Of a stretch of DNA of 64,000 nucleotides, positions 25,125-33,140 are shown in pieces; position 1 is the first letter of the stretch, and the number at the start of each line of letters is the position of its first letter. Made by a program: the position numbers and the translations under genes. The stretch comes from Bradyrhizobium cenepequi. GTDB lineage: Bacteria > Pseudomonadota > Alphaproteobacteria > Rhizobiales > Xanthobacteraceae. The notes beneath the pieces are model-generated. The model was given only the letters and a program-made list of their open reading frames with translations, had not been told where the DNA came from and did no database searches. The stretch spans positions 558,001 to 622,000 of the forward strand of contig NZ_JAGKJI010000001.1 in assembly GCF_020329485.1 (NCBI RefSeq). Direction: 5' to 3'.

Positions 25125-26348
25125 ATGGCGAGCATCCTTCAGCAACCAACCAATGGCGAAGGTGGCGCTGCCGACAAGCTATATGCAGCGATGCTCGAGC
25201 GGGCGCGGGAGTTGTTGCCACGCCTCCGCGGGCGGGCGGCGACAACAGAGCAACTGCGCCGCCTGCCGCCCGACACCGAACGGGCGCTGCATGAGGCGGG
25301 GCTGTTCAGGATCCTGCAGCCGAAGCGGGTCGGCGGTTCGGAACTGGATTATGTCGCACTGATCGATTTCGCCGAGGTCATTGCCCTTGCCGATGCGTCC
25401 GTGGCGTGGAACTTGGCCAACCTCGCCAGCCACCACTGGATGCTCGGCATGTTCGATCCGCGCGCTCAAGATAAGGTCTGGAAGGAGAATCCGGACGCGT
25501 TGATAGCATCGTCGTTCGTATTTCCCGCAGGCCGTGCCAGCAAGGTCGCAAACGGCTATCGCATCTCCGGGCGCTGGCCGTTTTCTTCAGGCGTCGACTC
25601 GAGCAGCTGGAACATGCTCGCCGGCATCGTTTCCAGCGACGACGAGGCAGAGGGCATCGAGCACCGAATCTTTCTGGTTCGGTCCGCGGACTATCGCATC
25701 ATCGACACTTGGGACTCCAGCGGTCTCAGGGGTACGGGATCCAGCGATGTTGAGATCGAGGACCTCTTCGTTCCCGACCACATGACGCTTGCCGTGCGGG
25801 ACGTAGCCGGAGGACCGCCCCCCGGCAGTCAGGTGAATCCCGGCCCATTGTATGCGCTGCCGGTGTTCTCGCTGTTTCCGTTCGTGCTGTCCGGCGCAGC
25901 GTTGGGCAATGCGCAAGGCTGCCTGGATGACTACGTCGAGACCGCCCGGCATCGGGCGTCAACCTATAATCGGATGAAGCTTGGGGATCTGCAGACCACG
26001 CAGATCAAGATCGCCGAAGCATCCGCCAAGATTGACGCGGCGCGGCTGGTCATGCGCCGAACCTGCATCGAAGCGATGGCCGATGCAAGGCGCGGACGGA
26101 TTCCGGATCTTGCCGAGAAAACGCGTTATCGCCGCGACGGCGCGTTCTCGGTCAACCTGTGCACCGAGGCAGTCGGACTATTGTTCACGGCGAGCGGGGC
26201 GCGCGGCCTTTACACGGCAGGCACGCTCCAGCGTCAATTCCGTGATGCGCATGCGATCAATGCCCACATCGCCTTCAGCTTCGACGCGGCAGGTACCAAT
26301 TACGGACGGGTGGCTCTGGGCCTGCCGTCCGAAAATCTAACGCTGTAG
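25125..26348 (+). CDS. Flavin-dependent monooxygenase, acyl-CoA dehydrogenase fold (oxygenase component)
   Basis: A 407-residue protein. The helical N-domain shows DTERALHEAGLFRILQPKRV, the middle domain shows RISGRWPFSSGVDSSSW and DSSGLRGTGSSDVEIEDLF, and the C-terminal helical bundle carries FSVNLCTEAVGLLFTASGAR. The combination is the PF08028 class of reduced-flavin-dependent hydroxylases. A flavin reductase gene starts ten bases downstream, which supports a two-component monooxygenase. The ATG is chosen for its GAGGGAG site; a GTG five codons earlier is in frame. It is related in fold, not orthologous, to the protein at 4017-5219. Confidence 0.85.
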   Translation: MASILQQPTNGEGGAADKLYAAMLERARELLPRLRGRAATTEQLRRLPPDTERALHEAGLFRILQPKRVGGSELDYVALIDFAEVIALADASVAWNLANLASHHWMLGMFDPRAQDKVWKENPDALIASSFVFPAGRASKVANGYRISGRWPFSSGVDSSSWNMLAGIVSSDDEAEGIEHRIFLVRSADYRIIDTWDSSGLRGTGSSDVEIEDLFVPDHMTLAVRDVAGGPPPGSQVNPGPLYALPVFSLFPFVLSGAALGNAQGCLDDYVETARHRASTYNRMKLGDLQTTQIKIAEASAKIDAARLVMRRTCIEAMADARRGRIPDLAEKTRYRRDGAFSVNLCTEAVGLLFTASGARGLYTAGTLQRQFRDAHAINAHIAFSFDAAGTNYGRVALGLPSENLTL

Positions 26349-26358
26349 CGAGCTTCAA

Positions 26359-26892
26359 ATGGCCACGCCGACCTCTGTTGGCTCGGGCGACGCTGCCCAC
26401 CGGAGCGGGGCGCCGTTGGACGGACGCGACTTTCGAAAGGCGCTGGGGCGCTTCGGCACCGGCGTCACCATCGTCACGGCTGCCGCCGAAGATGGCACGC
26501 CCGTGGGCCTGACCTGCAATTCGTTCGCTTCGGTCTCGCTCAACCCGCCACTCGTGCTGTGGAGCCTTCTCGTCTATTCACAGAGCATGAGCGTCTTCCA
26601 GAACGCCTCGCACTTCGCGGTCAACGTGCTCGCGGCCGGTCAACGGGAATTGGCTGCTCGCTTCGCGGCCAGCAAGGCCGACAAGTTCGCAGGAACCGAC
26701 TGGCGAAGCGGGCTGGGTGGCGCGCCCGTGCTGGCCGGCACGGTCGCGACCTTCCAGTGCCGCACGGTGGACCGGTATTACGGCGGCGATCACATCATTT
26801 TTCTTGGTGCCGTGGAGCGCTACGCCTACAACGATGCCGAGCCACTGCTCTTTACACGCGGCGAGTTTGGCCGTTTCAGCCCTGGTGTGTGA
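26359..26892 (+). CDS. Flavin reductase domain protein (reductase component of the monooxygenase)
   Basis: A 177-residue split-barrel FMN-binding protein. Family landmarks are FRKALGRFGTGVTIVTA, GLTCNSFASVSLNPPLVLW, the FAVNVLAAGQRELA segment and a final HIIFLGAVERYAY strand. These enzymes use NAD(P)H to supply FMNH2 or FADH2 to partner monooxygenases such as HpaB-, DszC- or HsaA-type proteins. The immediate upstream neighbour is such an oxygenase, so a functional pair is likely. Confidence 0.9.
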   Translation: MATPTSVGSGDAAHRSGAPLDGRDFRKALGRFGTGVTIVTAAAEDGTPVGLTCNSFASVSLNPPLVLWSLLVYSQSMSVFQNASHFAVNVLAAGQRELAARFAASKADKFAGTDWRSGLGGAPVLAGTVATFQCRTVDRYYGGDHIIFLGAVERYAYNDAEPLLFTRGEFGRFSPGV

Positions 26893-26905
26893 TCCCTCGC
26901 TTATC

Positions 26906-27595
26906 ATGAACAAGAAATCGCCTACCTCCGCTCGCCCCAAATCGAAGCGCCTTTCGCCAGAGGAGCGGCGCCAGGAATTCATCCGCAAGGCAACCGAGTT
27001 CTTTGCCGATGAAGGTTTCAATGGCGGCACGCGGGAGCTGGCACGCCGCCTCGGCGTTACCCAGCCGCTCCTGTATCGCTATTTTCCGAGCAAGGACGAC
27101 CTGATCGAGGAGGTCTATAAGAAAGTTTATCTCGAGCCGCTCGAGAGCGGCTGGGAGAAGCGTCTGGCGGACCGCTCGCGACCGATCCGCGAGCGGTTGT
27201 GTGAGTTCTATAACGCGTATACAGACGCGATCTTCACGCGGATCTGGCTACGCATTTATTTGTTTTCGGGTCTGAAGGGGCTCGAGATCAATCGCGCTTA
27301 CGTCAATGTGGTTCGCGACAAGATCCTGACGCGCATCGTCAGGGAATGCCGCGCTGCGGCCGAGCTGCCCGCCCAGAAGCCCACACCGGCCGAACTGGAG
27401 ATGGCTTGGGTCTTCCACGGCGGCATCTTCTATTATGGCATCAGGAAATACATCTACGATGCGGCGGTGCTCGAGGACAAGGACAAGATGATTGCGGATG
27501 CTGTCGACGTTTATCTTGCGAGCTTTACGCGGATCGTCGAGCCGCGCCGGCTCTCGAGAAAATCAGACCGTCTCCAGCTGGCCGGTGAGGACTGA
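26906..27595 (+). CDS. TetR/AcrR family transcriptional regulator
   Basis: A 229-residue regulator with a lysine-rich N-terminal tail. The helix-turn-helix is at about residues 45-70 (GTRELARRLGVTQPLLYRYF, then PSKDDLIEEVY), and the rest is a helical ligand domain unlike any specific subfamily I can name. It lies fourteen bases after the flavin reductase and its 3' end overlaps the convergent Gfo/Idh gene by 33 bases. It probably controls the VOC-monooxygenase operon and the divergent dehydrogenase through the repeated TTATC motif. Confidence 0.87.
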   Translation: MNKKSPTSARPKSKRLSPEERRQEFIRKATEFFADEGFNGGTRELARRLGVTQPLLYRYFPSKDDLIEEVYKKVYLEPLESGWEKRLADRSRPIRERLCEFYNAYTDAIFTRIWLRIYLFSGLKGLEINRAYVNVVRDKILTRIVRECRAAAELPAQKPTPAELEMAWVFHGGIFYYGIRKYIYDAAVLEDKDKMIADAVDVYLASFTRIVEPRRLSRKSDRLQLAGED

Positions 27596-28552
27596 ACGCT
27601 GCACCGCCTCGAACACCCGAACGTCGAACCGCATTTCGTCATGCGTCACGGGATAGGCGCCGTCACCGCGAATCGCGCGGCCGAAGGCCTCCAGGTTGTC
27701 GCGCACCGCTGGATGCGGCGGATAGTAGGCGACACTGCGGTCGGAGCCCCGAACGACCCGGGTTACGTCCCAGCCGGTCGGCCTTTCCGGATGAGTGCGG
27801 TCTCGAATCTCCATCCAGCCGTGTGAGCCTAGCAAGGCGAGCCGGCCCATGAAGGGGGTGGCGAGGATTGCAGTCAACGCTGCGGTGGTGCCGCTCTCGA
27901 AGCCAAGCGTGATCGACAGCGTGTCGCCATTTGCGAAGTGGCTGCCCAGAGTAGCGAGCCGCGCCCAGACGGTCGTGGGCGTTCCGAGCAAGGCAACTGA
28001 CAAATCGACAAGGTGAATGCCGGTCGCCGACAACGGTCCTGCCGGATTTGCCGTTGCGGAGAGCCTCCAATTGTCCGGCGGCAAATCGAGGAACTTGTCC
28101 TGGCTGAAATTGGCTTCGACCATCAAGGCCTTGCCGAACTCACCCGCTGCCAGCCTCTGGCGCAGTTCGATGATCGCCGGCTCGAAGCGACGCTCATGAC
28201 CAATGCCGAGCTGGACCTTGGCCGCCTTCACCGCCGCGAGGGCGCGGTTCGCATCCGATGCGGTGGTGCATAGCGGCTTTTCGCAGAAAACGTGCCGGCC
28301 GCTCGCCGCGGCTGCAACGATCTGATCAGCATGCCGGTCCTGCGGCGTGCACAGGATCACCGCTTCGATGTCGCTTCGGTTCAAGGCGGCTTCGAAATTG
28401 TCGGCGGTCTCTAAGCCTTTTGCCTCGGCAGCCGCACGGGCAGCCGGTGCCGGATCCACGCCGAGCACCGGCCGGATGATCGAGCTTTCGCTGAGATTAG
28501 CGGCGATCGTCTGGCCCCACCACCCGAGGCCGATGACGGCGGCTTTGATCAT
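27563..28552 (-). CDS. Gfo/Idh/MocA family oxidoreductase
   Basis: A 329-residue NAD(P)-dependent oxidoreductase. It opens MIKAAVIGLGWWGQTIAANL, with the G-x-G-x-x-G type dinucleotide loop near residues 8-13, then ILCTPQDRHADQIVAAA and the family CEKPLCTTASDA motif, whose EKP Lys is catalytic. The C-terminal half has GIHLVDLSVALLG, a usual dimer and substrate segment. It is encoded after the polysaccharide-deacetylase-family gene with a four-base overlap. Confidence 0.87.
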   Translation of the reverse strand: MIKAAVIGLGWWGQTIAANLSESSIIRPVLGVDPAPAARAAAEAKGLETADNFEAALNRSDIEAVILCTPQDRHADQIVAAAASGRHVFCEKPLCTTASDANRALAAVKAAKVQLGIGHERRFEPAIIELRQRLAAGEFGKALMVEANFSQDKFLDLPPDNWRLSATANPAGPLSATGIHLVDLSVALLGTPTTVWARLATLGSHFANGDTLSITLGFESGTTAALTAILATPFMGRLALLGSHGWMEIRDRTHPERPTGWDVTRVVRGSDRSVAYYPPHPAVRDNLEAFGRAIRGDGAYPVTHDEMRFDVRVFEAVQRSVLTGQLETV

Positions 28553-29445
28553 GATGCGCGGCCCGCACTCTGAGCCTTTGCCAGCGCCTCGCGATACCAG
28601 TCGCCGATCTCGCTTCCCGTCATCAGGGCGACACCATCATGGCCAATGACGTGGTCGAGGATCTGCTCGAGGTAGCCGATCCGATGCGGCACGCCGGTGA
28701 TGTAGGGATGGATCGAAATCGCCATGACACGGGCGTTATCCGCTCCCTCCTGGTACAGCCGATCGAATTGATCGATGCAGCGGCGCAGGAACTGCTCTGA
28801 AGGCATATGTTGGAGGGCGTGCACGACGATATCGTTGGTCTCAACGGTGTATGGAATGGTCGTGATCCGCCCGTACGGCGTATCGATGTCCTGCGGAAGA
28901 TCGTCGATCACCCAGTCGGCGACGTATTCGATTCCGTGTCGGCGCAGCAGATCAAGTGTTTCGTCCGTCTCGGTGAGACCGGGACTCTCCCACGAACGCG
29001 GCGGTTTGCCGGCGAATTTCGTAATGATGTCGACCGTACGCTTGATGGCATCGCTCTGGTCCTCGACCTTGTGCATGGGTCCCTGGAGAAAGCCGTGGCC
29101 CATGAATTCAAAGCCGGCCTCGCGCGCCGCGGCGGCAACCCGCGGATAGGATTGGCAGACACTTCCGTTGATGGCGAGCGTGGTGGGAATGTTGCGGTCG
29201 GTGAGCGCCTTGAACTGGCGCCAGAACCCGGCGCGCATGCCGTATTCATGCCAGGACCAGTTCGGAACGTCAGGCAGCAACGGCTGGCCCATGGGAGGGC
29301 TCAGTACCGTGCGCGGCATCGCTTGCTCGATGCGCCACTCCTCCACATTGAGGATAATCCAGACGGCGAGTCGCTTTCCTCCCGGCAACTCAAGCTTCGG
29401 CCGGTCGATCAGCGCCTGGTAAGGAATTCGCTCCGACAGCGCCAC
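28549..29445 (-). CDS. Polysaccharide deacetylase-family hydrolase (PuuE/allantoinase-like)
   Basis: A 298-residue NodB-homology-type protein without signal peptide, so cytoplasmic. Segments WSWHEYGMRAGFWRQFKAL, PTTLAINGSVCQSYP, EFMGHGFLQGPMH and SWESPGLTETDETLDLL match the PuuE-like branch, which hydrolyses cyclic amides and N-formyl groups rather than polysaccharides. The metal-site Asp of classical deacetylases (TFDDG) is replaced around NVEEWR, as in PuuE-like proteins. Between an LLM oxidoreductase and a Gfo/Idh gene it suggests amide or ring hydrolysis of a heterocycle. Confidence 0.85.
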   Translation of the reverse strand: MALSERIPYQALIDRPKLELPGGKRLAVWIILNVEEWRIEQAMPRTVLSPPMGQPLLPDVPNWSWHEYGMRAGFWRQFKALTDRNIPTTLAINGSVCQSYPRVAAAAREAGFEFMGHGFLQGPMHKVEDQSDAIKRTVDIITKFAGKPPRSWESPGLTETDETLDLLRRHGIEYVADWVIDDLPQDIDTPYGRITTIPYTVETNDIVVHALQHMPSEQFLRRCIDQFDRLYQEGADNARVMAISIHPYITGVPHRIGYLEQILDHVIGHDGVALMTGSEIGDWYREALAKAQSAGRAS

Positions 29446-29513
29446 AGAATGTCTCCTCTATTCTTGTGCCGATCTTCGCCAATTCAGCCTACAACCGTTG
29501 GCTGTGACTTGGT

Positions 29514-30587
29514 TCATTGCAGTCGGGGCAGCACCTTTTCAGCTAAAAGGATCATAGAGCAGCGGCCGAGCTCGCGATCCTTCCAGTCTTTGCCGGCATA
29601 GAGCAATGTTCCGAACTCGCCAACCTGCTCTTGAAAGGCGAGCAGCTTGTCGGCGACGCTGGAAGGCGTTCCGTAGATGACCAGGCGGTCACAGATCGAT
29701 TCCAGGGTGACCTCCTCATCCGGCTGGTCGCGGTGTGTCTTGAACAGTTCGATGCGCCCATTCTTCTTCAGCTTGGTGAAGAGCGAACGGTAGTAGTTCA
29801 CGTAAGGCCCGTCGGGATCGGTCGCATAAGCCTTGGCAGTCGCTTCATCCTCGGCCACGAAGATGCTCTTGGCAACGCGCCAGTTGGCCGGATCCGCCGC
29901 TCGGCCCGCGCGCTGGCAGCCCTCGACATATCTGGGCCAATGGCTCTTGACCCAGGCAGGCATCAGGAAGTTGGCCGAAATCGGCTCCCAGCCGCGGGCG
30001 GCAGCCTCGGTGACCCCCTTGGAAAAAGGTGCAACGGCCGTAACGACGATGGGCGGATGCGGCCGCTGCAGCGGCCGCGCGATATAGCCCTGACCGACCT
30101 CCGTCATCATGGTTCGCGCCGTGGAGATCGACCAATACTTGCCCTTGATGTCGTATGGCGGTTCGCCCTGCCAGATCGCCAGCACCTGATTGATTGCTTC
30201 CACGAACATTTCGTTGCGATCGGCATCGAGATTGCCGAAGAGCTCGGCGTCAGACAGGAGGCCGCCCGGGCTGATTCCGAAGATCAGCCGTCCTTCGAGC
30301 ATGTGGTCCAGCATCGCGATCGACGCTGCGACGGCAGCGGGGTGCGCATTCGGCAGGTTTACCGTTCCGGTGCCGAGGCGGATGTGCTTGGTCGCAGCTG
30401 CAATCCAGGCGATAAACGCGATGCATGAGGTGATGTTTTCGGCGCGGTCGGTCACGTGTTCGCCGACATAGGCTTCGCTGAACCCGAGCTCGTCCGCCAA
30501 CACGAAGGCTTCGCGATCCTCCTGGAGCGACTGGCGCCAGTCTTTTTGGAGCGGGTGGATCGGCATGGTGAAGAAGCCGAGTTTCAT
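29514..30587 (-). CDS. LLM class flavin-dependent oxidoreductase (luciferase-like monooxygenase)
   Basis: A 357-residue TIM-barrel flavoprotein. MKLGFFTMPIHPLQKDWRQ is the usual first strand, followed by DELGFSEAYVGEHVTD, IRLGTGTVNLPNAHP and RLIFGISPGGLLSDAELFG. This set fits the bacterial luciferase / limonene monooxygenase group using reduced FMN. It heads the minus-strand operon leading to the deacetylase-family and Gfo/Idh genes, and is divergent from the LysR gene with 96 bases between the starts. The flavin reductase encoded about 3 kb away could also serve it. Confidence 0.87.
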   Translation of the reverse strand: MKLGFFTMPIHPLQKDWRQSLQEDREAFVLADELGFSEAYVGEHVTDRAENITSCIAFIAWIAAATKHIRLGTGTVNLPNAHPAAVAASIAMLDHMLEGRLIFGISPGGLLSDAELFGNLDADRNEMFVEAINQVLAIWQGEPPYDIKGKYWSISTARTMMTEVGQGYIARPLQRPHPPIVVTAVAPFSKGVTEAAARGWEPISANFLMPAWVKSHWPRYVEGCQRAGRAADPANWRVAKSIFVAEDEATAKAYATDPDGPYVNYYRSLFTKLKKNGRIELFKTHRDQPDEEVTLESICDRLVIYGTPSSVADKLLAFQEQVGEFGTLLYAGKDWKDRELGRCSMILLAEKVLPRLQ

Positions 30588-30683
30588 GGGGTATCATCCT
30601 GATTTGGAAGGCTCAGCAAGAGTAGCCATTGCCGGCCGCAAGAAAAATGATAATTCTTGCTCAATCGCATTAGTTAATTTGAT

Positions 30684-31676
30684 ATGAGAACAATGGTCTC
30701 GCTGCGGCAGCTTCGCTCCTTTATCGCCGTGCACGAGGAAGGCTCCTTCACAGCGGCTGCGCTCCGGGAGGGCGCGACCCAGTCCGGCATTTCGCAGCAT
30801 GTGGCGCAGCTGGAGGAGGAACTCGGCACGGCGCTGTTCGAGCGGCACGGCCGCAACGTCGCGCTTACCGCGGCGGGCCGGACCTATTACGAAGAATGCA
30901 TCGCGGCGTTGAAGCGGCTCGACGTTGCTGCGCAGAAGGTCGCTGCCGAGAAGCCGAGCGGTCCCCTTCGTGTCGGCCTCATGCCGACCTTCACGCGCTC
31001 GCTGCTGCCGCCTGTGCTCGAGAGTTTCCTTCTCGCGGCGCCAGCGGTCCAGATCAACATTACTGAGGCCTATTCCGGCGTGCTTACCGAGATGGTGCGG
31101 GCGGGAGAGCTCGACTTCGCCGCAGTGCCCGCGTTTTCCGGAACACCTGGGGTCTCGCAGCGCCTTTTGCTGCGCGACCGTGAGATGCTGGTGCGGGCGC
31201 GCCCGCGGGCGACGCGCAGTCATCGCACCATCGCTGGCACCGTCCGCCTGTCCGAGCTCGGACCTTTGAAGGTCGTCGTGCCGGGCTGGCAGAACACCCG
31301 CCGCGGCAACATCGAAACTTATTTCGCCGCGAATGGGATCGAGATCGCCCAACGGCTGGAACTTGACGCCATGATGGGCACGCTGCAATTCGTCGCAGCG
31401 AGCGACTTCGTTGCGATCCTACCCTTTATCATGATGGTGTCGGACCTGAAGGAGTCGCGATTTGAGATCCGGCCGCTCGAGGATCCGCCACTCCATTCCG
31501 AGTTCGTCCTGACTGAGCCGGCACGCAAGGCGATCTCCCCGGCCGCGGCGCTATTTGCAAGGCTCCTCAAGGAGGAGGCGGCACGTGCGCAGGCGCTGTT
31601 TGACCGCATGATCATGAGCGGAGCGTCGGTATCCCGGCCGGCCCGGAAGGCGCGGGGCTCCCGTCGGCTCAAGTGA
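30684..31676 (+). CDS. LysR-type transcriptional regulator
   Basis: A 330-residue regulator with N-terminal winged helix (MVSLRQLRSFIAVHEEGSFT, then GISQHVAQLEEELGTALFE) and a periplasmic-binding-like effector domain starting LRVGLMPTFTRS. The C-terminal tail is basic (ARKARGSRRLK). It diverges from the LLM operon and stands 106 bases upstream of the second molybdenum hydroxylase operon, so it is placed to control both. The AT-rich 96-base gap contains several T-N11-A arrangements but no single clear LysR box. Confidence 0.9.
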   Translation: MRTMVSLRQLRSFIAVHEEGSFTAAALREGATQSGISQHVAQLEEELGTALFERHGRNVALTAAGRTYYEECIAALKRLDVAAQKVAAEKPSGPLRVGLMPTFTRSLLPPVLESFLLAAPAVQINITEAYSGVLTEMVRAGELDFAAVPAFSGTPGVSQRLLLRDREMLVRARPRATRSHRTIAGTVRLSELGPLKVVVPGWQNTRRGNIETYFAANGIEIAQRLELDAMMGTLQFVAASDFVAILPFIMMVSDLKESRFEIRPLEDPPLHSEFVLTEPARKAISPAAALFARLLKEEAARAQALFDRMIMSGASVSRPARKARGSRRLK

Positions 31677-31782
31677 TCGATCGATAAACAAACTTGACCT
31701 TTGGCAACTTGCAACGTCTAATCCGCCCCAGGCCGGCACGATAAGGCGGCTTGATGAAAAGACCTGGGAGGATGGCCGGCAA

Positions 31783-32664
31783 ATGAAAGCTCCGGCTTTC
31801 AGCTATGTGCGCGCGGAGAGTATCGAGCATGCGCTCGAGCTGCTGTCACGCCATGGCAGCGCCGCGAAGATCCTGTCCGGCGGGCAGAGCCTATTGCCCG
31901 CGCTCAATCTGAGGCTTGCCGTCCCCGCTATCCTGATTGACATCGGTCGGCTGGATGAGCTGCGCGGTATCAAGCTTCGGGACGACATCGTCGCGATCGG
32001 GGCGCTGACCCGTCACGCCGACCTGCTGACCTCGGAAGATATCTCGGCCAGCTTGCCGCTGCTGCGACAGGCCGCGGCTCATGTCGCTCATCCCGCCATT
32101 CGCAATCGCGGCACGATCGGCGGGAATCTCGCGCATGCCGATCCGGCATCCGAATTCCCTGCTTGTATGCTTGCGCTCGAAGCGAGAATGGTGATTCGAA
32201 GTGAGGGCGGCGAACGGCGCGTCAATGCACGCGATTTTTTCCGGGGAATTTACGAGACAGCACTCGAGCCACACGAACTGCTTACCGCGATTGAAGTTCC
32301 GCGGCCACAGCCAGGCTCGCGGACGTATTTCCATGAATTCGTCCGCCGCAGTGGCGACTACGCGATGACGGGTCTCGCCGCTCTTGCGCACGTGGATGGC
32401 GCGCAGCTCGGCGATTTGCGCCTTTCATACTTCGCCATTGGTGATCGTCCGCACCTTGCGCGCGCCACCGCTTACTTGGTTGGTGTGGACATCACCGCCG
32501 AGCGCATAGCGGAGGCGCAAGCCTCGCTGGACGCCGAGCTTGATCCCCCGGATGACCAGCAGGCCAGCGCAGCCATGCGTCGGCATTTTGCGCGGCTGCT
32601 GCTATCGCGCTGCGTGGCAGACGTTCTTGAGCGGCCGGAGCTTGCGATGGAGGTGGTGAGGTGA
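31783..32664 (+). CDS. Molybdenum hydroxylase FAD subunit (CoxM/CutM-like)
   Basis: A 293-residue FAD subunit beginning MKAPAFSYVRAESIEHALEL. The two flavin motifs are SGGQSLLPALNLRL near residues 32-45 and AIRNRGTIGGNLAHADPASE near 105-124. The stop overlaps the GTG of the small subunit by four bases. It is clearly homologous to the first FAD subunit in the window but differs through most positions, so the two operons are not a recent duplication. Confidence 0.9.
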   Translation: MKAPAFSYVRAESIEHALELLSRHGSAAKILSGGQSLLPALNLRLAVPAILIDIGRLDELRGIKLRDDIVAIGALTRHADLLTSEDISASLPLLRQAAAHVAHPAIRNRGTIGGNLAHADPASEFPACMLALEARMVIRSEGGERRVNARDFFRGIYETALEPHELLTAIEVPRPQPGSRTYFHEFVRRSGDYAMTGLAALAHVDGAQLGDLRLSYFAIGDRPHLARATAYLVGVDITAERIAEAQASLDAELDPPDDQQASAAMRRHFARLLLSRCVADVLERPELAMEVVR

Positions 32665-33140
32665 CGGCCACCCGCATTGCGCTCATGGTCAACGGCGAGA
32701 GCATCAGCGCGGATGTGCCGGCGCGGCTGAACCTTGCCGACTTTGTGCGCGACCAGCTTGGATTGACCGGGACCCATGTGGGCTGCGAGCACGGGGTATG
32801 TGGTGCGTGCACCATGCGCGTCGATGGCGAGATCGTTCGCAGTTGCCTCACGCTCGCAGTGCAGGCAGACGGCTGCGCAGTCGAAACCATCGAAGGCCTG
32901 TCCGACAGCGGCGAGATAGCCGATCTCCAAGCCGCTTTCCGTGAACGCAATGCGCTCCAGTGCGGCTATTGCACGCCGGGAATGCTGTTCACGGCGCAGG
33001 ATCTTCTGCTCAAGTGTGCAAACCCGGAGCGAACCGAAATTCGTGAGCACTTGTCCGGCAACTACTGCCGCTGCACCGGCTATCATGCGATTGTCGATGC
33101 CGTGGAGCGTACCGCCAAGGCGAGGCAGCGCCGTCCATGA
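32661..33140 (+). CDS. Molybdenum hydroxylase [2Fe-2S] subunit (CoxS-like)
   Basis: A 159-residue iron-sulfur protein with GTG start, standard length. First cluster ligands are Cys42, Cys47, Cys50 and Cys62 (GCEHGVCGACT); second cluster ligands are Cys101, Cys104, Cys136 and Cys138 (CGYCTPGM, CRCTGY). It lacks the 40-residue tail of the other small subunit. Start and stop both overlap the neighbouring cox genes, giving strict translational coupling. Confidence 0.92.
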   Translation: MTATRIALMVNGESISADVPARLNLADFVRDQLGLTGTHVGCEHGVCGACTMRVDGEIVRSCLTLAVQADGCAVETIEGLSDSGEIADLQAAFRERNALQCGYCTPGMLFTAQDLLLKCANPERTEIREHLSGNYCRCTGYHAIVDAVERTAKARQRRP

